Source: Stercorarius parasiticus (lineage: Eukaryota; Chordata; Aves; Charadriiformes; Stercorariidae). Taken from it: a stretch of 64,000 nt of DNA. The notes beneath the pieces were generated by a model. The model searched no databases. It saw only the letters and a program-made list of their open reading frames with translations, and was not told where the DNA came from. A program made the position numbers and the translations under genes. The stretch covers positions 3,886-67,885 of the forward strand of contig VWZL01000681.1 of NCBI GenBank assembly GCA_013396915.1, given 5' to 3'. Within the stretch, counting starts at the first letter, position 1. Every line of letters begins with the position of its first letter. This document shows positions 25,231 to 36,545 of the stretch, piece after piece.

Positions 25231-27788
25231 ATATAGCTAAACAAAGGGTGGTAGGAATTCATCTAATATTTATTTAATTGCTATAAAGTGCAATACTGGC
25301 ACAACTTTAATATATATATTTGTACCTTCGCTTTGTCCATCAGTTAGCATTTGCTATGGAGGCCTAAACCAAAACACATAAAAATTTAGCTTCAAGATAT
25401 GGTTATGTTGCTAAAGCAGTTCAAGAAGAGACTTCTCTGTATTTTATACAACGATGGTAAAATATGATTTTACTGTTATTACGAAAGCTGATGGCTTTTT
25501 AACAAAGGATTTGTATAAAACAAAGTACTTCTTTGAATGATTTTTTTAAATGTAGAGTTCTTTTAATCTTGTATTTTCAGGAAGGAGAAATAAAGCATAC
25601 TCTACAGAATCAGACATAAATGGGGTTTCCAAAGGCAGTAAATTTCTTCAGAGTAATTTTGTGATTCAGGTTTGATCAAAATAATAAGCATAAGAAATAT
25701 CACAGCTGGAATGATGTATACTTTTTCTAATAAAGACCTATGTCTCAACACTGGCAAAGCTTGTGCTAATTTGATTCGTTACTCATCAGATTACTTAGAC
25801 AACTAGATGCATAATGTTTGGGGGGGCATCTATTTATCATGATTTGCTTCAAATATTGTTAATTAACATTAACATAAATTGCACCAGGCATCTGGTACAA
25901 AGGAACTCATTTTAAACAACGAGCAAAGCCAGTCTTTTAAAAAATTTCATAGATTCTTCAAGAAAGCATCAAAATGTACATTCATATAAGTATGTGCCAA
26001 ATACACAGATGACATTAAAATCTGGAAGCAAAAATATTTTATACACAACTATTTTTCATAAAAATTCAACAAGTATGATTTTCTATAAAATTTATCTATT
26101 CGTGAACAATGAAATACGGGGGAAAAAATTTCACTCTAATAATGGATTGTAAAATGAACCCAAGTGTTTGGCTGACTCAAGTTCACTTTCCTACATTTAT
26201 TTTTTATTGGCATGTGCCTACGAAGTTCTCCACTTTATTGAGATTAAATTGGGTTCTCTAGTTTACTGTTGTAAATTAGGTTAATATTATCCCAGAATTT
26301 CTGTAAGTAAACTGACAGCAATATTTAGCCATAATGTCCTAGGAGTTTGTCTTCTAAGGGATAAGTGATAAAGAAAAGAAATTAATGAGAGAGCTACAAA
26401 TGAATAAAGACATGCAATGTATTTCTAAACACAAAATGACTGGAAACAACCACTAAATAGAACTGCCATAAAATCTATCTGAGTTTGCAAGGACCTGACA
26501 CTGTTTTGTGTGCAGCTCAAGGAGATTTCCATAGCTGATTTTTTCTGAAGTGTTGAACAGTGTTGGAATTTGGTATATTTTCAACATCTGAACTCTTCAA
26601 GTTCAGATCCTAGGCACAGTAAAAAAATAGATATGGTGTGGGATTTACCTCATGTAACTTTAGCTAACTGCCAGGGATCTAACCTATGCTCTAAAGTCAA
26701 TGATGAGAAATCGTCACTTCAAGGAAAAGATTCATTCACTTACCTTAGGATGGACCCCGTTTCCCTACCACAGTGCCTAAACCTACTACAGGTGGTCACG
26801 TAGGCTAGGCCTGTCCATCCTTAGATGCTGAATTTGTCATCCAGGACAGCTAGAGCGTTGTTGGGTTGCTTTAGCACAGAAACCTGATAACATTTGAGGG
26901 AGGATACCCCAAATGTCTGCAGCTGCCTGGGCCAAGAGTTGTGGTACAGATGTGACGATCTGCAGGAACAGCAGCTGGAGGCAGAGGAGATACCCTAGGG
27001 GATCTTGCGTGACATTAGACTCCTCTGAGTAAGCAACTAAATCATGCCCTTACTTGGGTGTGATGAATTCTGCCCATAAATTTGAAACAGATTTCATGCA
27101 AACAGGTGTGACTGCAGACTACTTGGAGAATTATATTAACTTAAAATTAGTCAAAGAGTAAAACACATTCTTGCCACTAGCAAAGCAATGAAATTCAGGT
27201 AGCCAGGTTATTAACTGGTTCACAAGTCAAGGATCAATCTTAAATTCCCTAAAATTATAAGTGAAGAGAAATTAGCCTGTATTCTTTCAGCACATTTTGC
27301 TTTGCTTTGCTCTGCTCTATTCTTTTGAAGATAACTTTTAACACATCTTAGCATCTTTTTTAGCACCTGGCCATGTGATGTAAAAAAGGAATGTTTAGGC
27401 TTTGCATCATTTAATACGAAATCTTCCAGAATTTGCCTCACAAGTGTTTATGAAATTTTCCAGGGCATTGTCTAAAAAGCCAAACAGCTGTTCCCAATTT
27501 ATATGCATTGAAAGCCTAAATAAAATTACCAGAAAGAGCTTCTTCCCTCATAGAAAATAAAATTCAAAGCACTAGCTGAACCTGACAATCTTCTTGATAT
27601 TTTCAATATGTATTCATTTAGTAGCATGAGACTTTATTTCCATACTAAATTTTGACCACAAAAAATAAATTAAAAGCTCACTAAAATCTATTCCTTAGTA
27701 TAACCTTGCTGCAGAGAAGTACTATACTTGCTTTATGATTATAGCTTTGGCGGACAACGAGAAATCAATGTTTGGAACAATTTTGCAG

Positions 27789-27837
27789 GTCCCAGCAACA
27801 GAAGCACGCCCCTTCAGCCTGAAAGTCAGCTCAGCTG
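27789..27837 (+). other. Exon-like segment (49 bp) with strong splice sites
   Basis: It is preceded by acaattttgcag and followed by gtaagtg, close to consensus at both ends. The frame beginning at the first base is open (VPATEARPFSLKVSSA), as is the third frame; the second frame has a stop. No partner exons were found nearby. It could be an exon of a long non-coding RNA, an exon of a large host gene, or chance. Confidence 0.22.
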
Positions 27838-28114
27838 GTAAGTGAAACAAAACAGACTTACCACAACATAAAGTTCAAGGTAAACTCTCCTCTGTGGTCT
27901 TGACTGATCTTAAGGTTATTGTGCAAGAATATTTTTGTTTCAGGATGTGATCCCTTCCACCCTTACCGTCTGGGTGATACCAACAAACTGTACCTGATCC
28001 AGTACAATATCATTTTTTTTAGAACTTTAGGTAACAGGAGATTCCAAGCAATTTATTTCACAGAGTTTTATGAGAAATTACAATTTATTGCCTTTTCTGG
28101 ATATGTTCATTTTT

Positions 28115-28400
28115 AGCTGTTATTGCCAAATTCAGCCTCAGTATAAAAGGGTGTAATTCTATTGAAGTCAGTGGTGGTATATCAGTGCTGTATATTCCCT
28201 AGCTGGACAATGAAGCTGTAAATAACCAAATACATCAAAAATAAAAATTGATTACTCTATTTTATAGTCTCTTAGAGTGAATAAGTTTATGATTTAAAAC
28301 CATGTCATAATAAAACCACGCTGGGAGGAAATCAGAGAGAGAATGCAACATAATGGGCCAAATCTAGTTTTCAGCCAGAACAATTACATTAACTTCCACA
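28115..28400. repeat. Probable ancient amniote repeat fragments
   Basis: 'gccaaattcagcctcag', 'ggtgtaattctattgaagtc' and 'gggccaaatctagttttc' resemble an old dispersed repeat found across birds and reptiles. The family and limits are uncertain. Confidence 0.35.
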
Positions 28401-28740
28401 GAATTGTGCTCATTTGAGAGTTTATTTTGTTTTAAAAATGAGGGGAAAATATACTAGCAGTTTGCTTTCTTGTTTGCCTATGAAATGGTATTCTGTATAT
28501 TCAATGGTATTCTGTATATGCTTTAAATTTAAACTTCATTCCTAATCAAAACTGATTATTTGATTAATTAATCAATATCAGGTTATAGCAATAAACTACA
28601 TATTTTGCACATTTTGAGTACTTGTAACAATCAGTAGAGTAGAAGCTCGGACTTGCCCTAGGAACACTTTGAAATAATTAGGTCTGTTGGCCAGAGAGGA
28701 GCCACGGACAGAAAAAGCAAGTTGCTTTTCCAGACTAACC

Positions 28741-28777
28741 GGCAGCTCTTCAGAGGTACCGAAGGTGGAGAGCTGCC
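28741..28777. repeat. 9-bp perfect hairpin stem
   Basis: GGCAGCTCT and AGAGCTGCC separated by 19 nt, in a locally G+C-richer patch. Confidence 0.7.
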
Positions 28778-29439
28778 ATCCACTAATTGCGTTTGTGATC
28801 CCTAAGTACCCATGGTGGCTTTTTATTGTTTAATTGTGATATTTGATGGATATTATTTTTACTGCTGTCCTCTTATTCCGACCGTGTAATCATTTATTGT
28901 GTTTATTGCATTTAATAATGTTCACATTCTTTGTGTTTGCCCACTACTCTGTTGCCTGTACGGCCTGTACCACTGCAAAAGCTCGGTAGAACAAGAGCCA
29001 ATGCCTGGCCTCAAAGACTTTGGAAATTGCTCTAAATTATTCACACAGTTCTAACTGGAAATCATTCTTACATATTTATGCATACGCACAAGTGTGTGTG
29101 TTTCTGTATATAAATAAAAACAAAATAAATAAAAAGTCAATGCGATATAGATTGCACAGTGTAGCTCAGTGTTCTGCTTTGCTAGAATCTTATATAAATC
29201 CAGCTTGCACAAATTTAGCAGGTGCTTTTAGATTTATATACATAAATGTAAATCATGTATTATTATGCACACAAAAATTACATTTTCACACTGTGTGCAG
29301 TTTACCTCATTTGATGCTGAAAAATATGTAATTTCATTCTAGGTAATGATTAAGTAAAGGAGGGAAAAGATATATATGTTCATTTAAATTGTTAAAGCTG
29401 ATTTTTTTTTAGGTCTGAATTAAAAATCTACTGTAGTGA

Positions 29440-29939
29440 CCCTGTCTTGCACAGTATAATTCCCTAAAACTTCTAAGTCACTCAATGATAAGAGGCTGAT
29501 CTAAATGCTTCCACTGCATTAATCAAATACCAGGTCTAATTAAAAGAGCCATGCACAAAGCTTTTTCAAAATGTTGCTCAGGTATTGCAATAATTTCTGA
29601 TCACCCAAGCCTGGAAGACAAATAATTAGAGCTGCCAGAGCATTCTGATGAGTGATGTCAGCATCTCCAAGTGACCTTCCCTCCACTAATTAATTTTCAT
29701 CTTAAGAAAAGAGACCCTGTTGTTGCACATTATTAATTGAGTTCACTAAAAGATGCGCCTGATTAATTTTTGTTGATAATACTTGTCATTCTATGCAGCG
29801 GCTGTAATCATTCTATTGGGTTTTATTTTTTTAAGTTGATCTAGGTCTTTTACAATGTGACTGATACAGTATCTTCCGTACAGAATACTGTGTATCAGGG
29901 CATTGTCTATAATGTGAGTACACAGCTTTCATTGTTGCT
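29440..29939. other. Candidate conserved non-coding element
   Basis: It has many AT-hook and homeodomain-type cores in unique-looking sequence (gtctaattaaaag, caaataattagagc, ccactaattaatttt, attattaattgag, cctgattaattttt), interleaved with G+C-containing words such as gtgatgtcagcatc. The texture is that of a deeply conserved enhancer. Inference; needs alignment. Confidence 0.35.
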
Positions 29940-32729
29940 GATAGTTTTAGGTCAAGTGGAACTTCGACGTCTAGTTTGCTAACTTATTTTCAGTTGAGTT
30001 GACAGAAATTTTTCCCTGCTACCTCCTGGGATTCCCTTCAGTTTCCCACTTTAAGGGATCCTCACCTTTTTTTCGCATACTTCCCACCTCTCACCTGTCT
30101 TTGATCATCCTGCCAGCCAAAGAGTACTGTGTGGCTGGCTCAGAGAAAATACCCCAAGAACCCAAGCTGGTAGGAGGTCCAGAACAAAAGCCATGGTCAG
30201 AAGGATGACAGCTAATGGAGCCACAGCACACAGCTGAGCCTTGCCCACAATGAATCATCAAAACCATGAGTTGGTGTGTATTGCCCCGCAGGTGGGAATC
30301 ATGACGTAACATCAAGGCCAGTTTCATTTGCTAATTTACATGTAGCTACAGAAGCAGCAATGAATAGACTCTCCCAAAATAACTGAATAACAAAGCTACA
30401 GATGCATAATCAGATCTCCTGTTTCCTCAACTCAATGACACTGGCTACTCCAAAACTTGGATCTCTCAAACTCTCCTCAGAAACTCATCTAGTTTGTATA
30501 GTTAAGTGTTTGTAGGACCAGTGAGAGATGAACACAAAGACCACCTGCAATTAACGAGCTTCTTCCAATGCCCTAGGTCATACTTCATAGGTTCACGTCA
30601 TTTCCTACAGTGCACTCCTATGCAGTTCTGTACATGAAGAGAGCTGAGCACTTGAACATGTTGGGGATCTTAAGTGCTCATGAATCCCGTGCCTACAATG
30701 AACACAGCTGAGCATAATGATGTGTAATAATATGCAATACATTACCAAGGATTTTTCGGGAGGTGAAACCGATTTCCTGTTAAATGATCTTAAAATGTAT
30801 AGGCAATGTAAGCCATGAAAATATACATATTTTCCCCTACTTTGAAGAGTATTTTAATCATGTTTTAATCAAGATAGCCATGATTACCAATTTATCAAAT
30901 ATCAATTTAACAACAAAGATTATGGAAATTTTCCCCAAGACAGCGAACAAAATATGATTGAAAGAGTTCTTCAGAGCACTGTGATGAAAATATGCATAAC
31001 TCAATTCTTCAGCTATGTTCTAGCACATGAAGGGATCAACATATTGTAAAAGCAGTAGGCTATCTAGACAGAAGAAAAAAAAAAGAGAGGGAGTTATAAA
31101 TTGCAGTAAAAATAATTATTTTACAACAGATTTGAAGGTCTCTTTTCTTATACATTCAAGCCTGGATTGCATTTTTTACACCTCAGACTGTGATGAAAGC
31201 AACACTGTTCCTTAATTCATCTTTGCAAATATTCTTTACCGAGTGGTCTGTTTCCAAAGTTTGATTGATAGGTAGGTAATAAAATTAACTGAATGTGGAG
31301 AAATGTTTGTTACCTTGGAAATCTTTAACTCCCCAAGTGTGCACTAAAAAGCCAGCACTGATTTTTAAATTTGTGTTTGTTTTTCCTAAAATATTCTCCA
31401 AAAAGAAACGTCAGTTTCTGCATTTTCCTTTTGTCCCCCAAAAGCCCTATTCTTACAGCTTTGATTTTTCATTAAAGAAGATATTGATACATAAGCGAAG
31501 ACATAAGCAGAGAGCTATTGGTTTCATCTCATTTCCTGTGGTTTTTCCTTCTTTGGTTAGACACACAAACACAGATCACAACCATTAGATCCCTTTTGCT
31601 ACATCAAATCGCTTTTCATTTATTCACGTTTCCTTTGATACTTTCTTCAAACAGATTCACAAAACACTTAAAACACAAACAAGCATCTTAACATAACTAA
31701 GATATTTGCCCCAAGACCTGGAAAGAAGATGGGGAAAAAATGATTTGTTGTTTGTATTCTTGAATACTTTGGATACTGCCAGAATGAGGATGGGAACATA
31801 CACAGAAAAGACAAAATAATTTTGATATAATTTGAGCTTTAGAGAAAAGACTAAAAATACCTTTAAACTACTAAAAAAATCACCTAATATATTAAATATT
31901 TCACTGATGCTTAAAAATGGTTACTACAAAAAAAAAGGCATTTATTTTAAAATAATTTTCTTCATAATATACATATCTGATGGTATGATGACCAGGAGGA
32001 AGTAGTGCGTTCAGGCATCCCCAGATTCATCTGAAGTGAACACACACACACTCTTTAGTTTACTCAACAACCTGTGGAAAAATAGATGCTTTCCTGAGCA
32101 TCTCTAAGAGGTAGTGCTTCCCATGTGATAAATACTGCATGTTTATGAAAGAAATAATGAATCTGGGAAAATACAACAACTACAAATAAGCAATAGATTT
32201 ACTTAGGTGTTATAAGTTTTTTTCCCTCTGTCCCAATGCTTTTAGGCCAATGCTAACATTACAGTGAAGCCAAGAAACGTCCAAGGTGCTGCAGGAAAGC
32301 CTGCAGTTTCCTCCTCCTGTGGCTGGAAGATGAGTTGATTCACTGCATGGTGATCCAGTGGAAAAGAAACTCTGAAAAGTACAAAGTTTAAAAAAATATT
32401 GTTTTCTGTCATCTCAGTCTGCTGAACCGATTCACCCCGTAGATATAGTCAGTTGATTCACTTAAATGAAAAAGGGCCAGGGAACAAGGATTGCCCCTTT
32501 CAGAGGCAGCTCGACATTGCATTAGCTTAGTCACAACAAGAGATCACTTCCTGGGTTTTACTGCCTGCTCGTGTAAATATCACTGAGCGATGTTTCTTTG
32601 ACAACCAAACTATGCTCCCTTTCCCCCTTGGACTCCCTAGCAGGGAAACTTCCAACCTCACTCCTAGCTCCAAGAAAACTGCTTGCCTGGTTTTCCGTAA
32701 AGAGAGATCTGGGGTGGAAATCAGCTTCC

Positions 32730-33075
32730 AGCTGTAGCCACCTAAATTAGGTATCTATACATGAACTAGGTGTCGAAGCTCCCAATATGTTCAGTGGAGG
32801 ACAAGGAGTTATGTATTCCCTTACACATAGGTGCCTGGGGACACCATACAAAGCTCAGGACAACTGCTTGGGATTGGCAGATATGGCATAGGACCTATGC
32901 TTATGGAGACCCTATAGGACTTATATGCTTATGGAGCGACAGCCAAGGACTGGTGAAATATCTTGAGGTGTCTCAAAAGGCATTAGATAACACTGCAGTG
33001 GCCACTGATTGCAGTGACAACTTGGCTGGCTATAATAGAAGCTCAGACACCTCACTCCCATTTTCCTACATTTAG
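32730..33075. repeat. Possible old LTR-like or interspersed repeat, with internal tandem
   Basis: It carries 'cacctaaattaggtatct', 'cataggtgcctgggg' and 'cttgaggtgtctcaaaaggc', like the pieces at 5220-5510 and about 23640-23770. Units at 32891-32916 and 32917-32940 are imperfect tandem copies sharing GCTTATGGAG. The frame 32770-33075 is open but is not recognised. Confidence 0.3.
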
Positions 33076-33227
33076 CTATCAAGTCGTGAGCTGAATTCAA
33101 CCCCCTGTTGCCAGCTCCAAACTGGCAACTTTCTCCAAAACCCTTTCTTCTCTAAACTCACTTTCTACGCCACCCTTTCTAATCAAAATCGCAGGTTAGC
33201 GTAATGTAAGCAAGTCATATAATGCTG

Positions 33228-33241
33228 CCGCCATCTAGCTC
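33228..33241 (-). promoter_or_regulatory. CTCF-like motif
   Basis: The minus strand reads GAGCTAGATGGCGG, which matches the CTCF core pattern CCASYAGRKGGCRS at 11 of 14 positions and keeps the whole AGATGGCGG core. Confidence 0.3.
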
Positions 33242-35189
33242 AAATTTTATATTTTACACCTTGGGTACAAGCCTCTTACGAGTTACTACTAGTTCTGCTT
33301 TGCTGTTTCTCACCATCTTTAGCTACAGTGTTACATCTGGCTTCTGTCATCAAACCAGCTATTAACTATTTTTGCCTTTTAGAGCTGTTGGCCAGTCAAG
33401 AGAATTTCACCAGACACTATTCAGCCCTGGTTATTGCATTTTTATGAGCAGAAAACCTGCTGCTGTGAAGAGTCAAAGTGACCTGTAAGAAACTTACCCG
33501 ATACCTTCACAACCAGGTAGCCCACTACACTGATCTTCCCTCCCTGTTCCTCTGGCTTCAACTTATTTCCCCAGATTTAAAGCTGGAGGGTAAATACCAG
33601 CAATCTGCCTTGAAGAACTTAAAGAAACTGCAACCCCATCAGCTTGCAGACACCATTTATCAGCCAAGCTGTACACTTTCTTACTCCCGTGTAAAGTGAC
33701 ACGAGTTAGTTGAAACTACTGCACCTCACGTTGACTTCCCACTGAGAGGAACCCAGCATCCCTCTATGCAATTCCACTTGAATGAAATGACAGAAAAAAC
33801 ATCTTTACAGATGACAGAAAAGCTTGACAATATCAAGAGAAGTTCAGTCTCTCCTACTGTGCCTTGCCAGTATGCTTCCAGTCTTGTGCAATGGGCAGGT
33901 TTTATTTCAGTACCTGGAAGAAGAATGGTCTATCTAATATGCACGTCAACGTGGGTTCTTGCTACCCAGACCCCTAGATGTCTGGAGCCACTGGCAGTTT
34001 CAATCAAATTTGATCTGACAAGTAGTAGTTCTAAAGACACTAAGCTCCTACAGTTTACATCCAGGCAGGAAACAATCAATATTAGTGCCTGCATTAAGGA
34101 CAAGTATAGGAGGCGAACTTACCTCCATTAAACACTAAGCCTCCACATTGGAGACAGCTGCAAGGACTGCTCCAATCACAAGAAAAGCAGCTCCCAAGTT
34201 GCTGGATCTCAGAGAACCAGGCAGGAGCCATAGGTCTGTCGAAGCCTGGCTTTGCCCTGACTCCGACTGCAGAGACTCTTAATACCACACCTCAGCAGCC
34301 TTATTTGTGCAGTCCCTCTGACCGTGGTGGGACTGTTCTCATCTTCAAACGGGTGAGACCCAAGCAGGATTTGGCTTACTGGCGATGGGTTTTGTTTTGC
34401 ATGACCAAAAGAACAACATCAGCTCATTGTATGCTGGCTACCACAGATACGTGTCAAGCGACAAATTTTGTCTGCTGCTGACCTGGGCTGATTGAAACTA
34501 TGAGTTATGGATGAGAGACTTTTCTGTCTATTACAGATCCCCTGAGTCTTCCAGTCCTTCAAATAGTCTCCAACATTAGCACTAGGCCAATGACACACAA
34601 TGATAAAGTTTTATTGCTATTGTAGACTTTTCCAATTTAGAGCATTCTCAGAGTCATCTTTGTGTGTAACTTTATGCCAGCTGAGCATGTACACACAGTA
34701 TATGTGTAATTGTTTTGGATGATATAAGCTTCCATCAGAAAGAAGATAAGCTGAAATTACCAAATGTGTTTTCATCAATGACCTCCTATTAGGCTCAAGA
34801 GTCACTGGGTTAAATGTCAATGATCTGATATCTACCCTGTAGCAAAGCAATCTCTTTATTCACAGAATATCTACTGTTATACCAAGTACAAATCAGAGCA
34901 ACTGTTTTCCCATTTATGAGATTTATACAGCCATTTAAAGAAATTTTTCTTGTGAAACCACTGATAATATCATCTCAATAGTAAAGTGAATGGTTTGAAT
35001 CAAATTTCCTCCAAGCTAGGCACAAGTTTTGTGCGTCAGCAGGAACTTTCAGAACATGCTGGCTTATAGAAATAAAGATAGATATAGGCATATTAAAGCT
35101 GTCCTTTTCCAAAGCATGATTCAAATCTCCTATCAAGGTTTTAGGTTACCTTGGAAGAGGGAGAAAGGAAAAATAACACCACTGCCACC

Positions 35190-35262
35190 ACACACACACA
35201 CACACACACTCCCCAAAAAAACCCCCAAAACCCCGAAACCCACAAAACACAAAGCTAAAGCA
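35190..35262. repeat. (CA)n followed by A/C-rich tract
   Basis: About ten CA units (35190-35209) pass directly into alternating A and C runs almost free of G and T. The frames here (35029-35343 plus, 35146-35460 minus) are low-complexity artefacts. Confidence 0.9.
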
Positions 35263-36090
35263 GTCCCAGCAGAACTGAAGAAGGACTTTGTAACCCCTCT
35301 GTCCAGTTATCTTTTTTTCAAAACTATTTTTACAAGGTCCTGAAGATGAAAGCAGAGGCCAGACCTCCCAGCAGACTATAAAATAGCTTGACTGGCCAGC
35401 TGATGATTCCCATTCCATCCAGAGCTGGTTCCCTTCCTCCTGCTGATCACTGCCCCACAACTATGAGACTCCTGCTGCTCATCACTTCTACCCTCCTATT
35501 TAGAAATAGAAAAATGTGCCCTGCCAGTGGCCTTTTGCACTTCTGCCTTTGCTTGCCTTCTAGCTGTGGTGCGTGCAGTGGTCTCTGTGACCCCTACTCT
35601 TTTTTTGTTTTCCTTCACCTCTCTCTCAAAGATGTTATGAGAAACAGAGAGCATGACATGCGTCTGACATCCTGAACTGCCTCTGCTCCTCTACCTTTAA
35701 GGATCACATTGTCAAGCCAACAATGGCTCCGCTGGCCTCTCTTCTGCTCCCTGGGATACAGACCCATTTGAATTTCTTGCATTCATGAGCTTCCTATTAC
35801 TTGCTCTCCGAAGTTCATCATATACAAAACTCTTCCTATTCTCACTCTGGGAGATATTAATCTTGTTTCCCAGAGTAAGAGAGTTCACCCATTACCATAT
35901 AATGCAGTCCCTCTCCTGGGCACAATAGATAAATATTCCCAACATTTTTTTTAAAGCTAATAATGAAAATATGTTAGAGCAGAGTCAACTAACACTCAAC
36001 AGCAGTCTCATTACGGTCTCAGAGTGGAGATGGAAGAGGATGGTAGAGAGAAAGAATGTTAAAAAAAACCCCTGGATATTAATAATTAAA

Positions 36091-36545
36091 GGTTCCAGAC
36101 AAGTCCCTTGTGCCATATAATGCTTTGTCACTCATTATGTTGTAATCATAGGCGTGAGGAACAAGCTCATCTACACAAACTGGGATTACAGCCATGAGAA
36201 GACAAGGACTTTAATTAGCTGCAGTTCTAACTTTTAACTATTGCCCTTATAGTAATAGAAGGATTCTACCTGTCTGACGTAAAAACGTATCTACTCCTCC
36301 ACTTCTTCTGCTTCGACATGACACCCTGGATGCTCACAGTGGTGGGTTGTTTTTTTTCCAGTTTCATTTTCAAATTGATTTCCATTTGTTTCATTTTCTC
36401 TTGACATATCAGAAATCATCAATCACATCATTAAAAAGGAGCTGCAAAATCATGATTAATTACTATCTAGAGCAAAGGAATGTGAAATCTCCACAACAAT
36501 TGAGTATATTCTGTGAAGGGCTGAATAGCTCTCCAAGAAACAAGC
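36091..36545. other. Candidate conserved non-coding element
   Basis: Contains 'atgttgtaatcataggcgtg', 'ggactttaattagctgcag', 'aatcatcaatcacatcatta' and 'aaatcatgattaattac', that is, homeodomain, PBX/MEIS-like TGATTGAT-type and TAATTA words in otherwise unique-looking sequence. Inference. Confidence 0.28.

Larger units (their letters stand above)
25231..29439. other. Non-coding stretch with one exon-like segment and old repeats
   Basis: No clear gene. It contains the exon candidate 27789-27837, old repeat pieces around 28115-28400, and a 17-bp tandem (28484-28500 and 28503-28519). It also holds the hairpin 28741-28777 and a possible old-repeat region near 26740-27060. Confidence 0.5.
29940..36090. 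other. Non-coding stretch
   Basis: No gene recognised. It holds an inverted repeat CTGCAGG/CCTGCAG at 32289-32306, a possible old repeat at about 32730-33075, and a CTCF-like motif at 33228. An A/C-rich tract sits at 35190-35262. Open frames at 33766-34131, 35029-35343 and 35388-35675 have no recognisable protein content. Confidence 0.55.
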
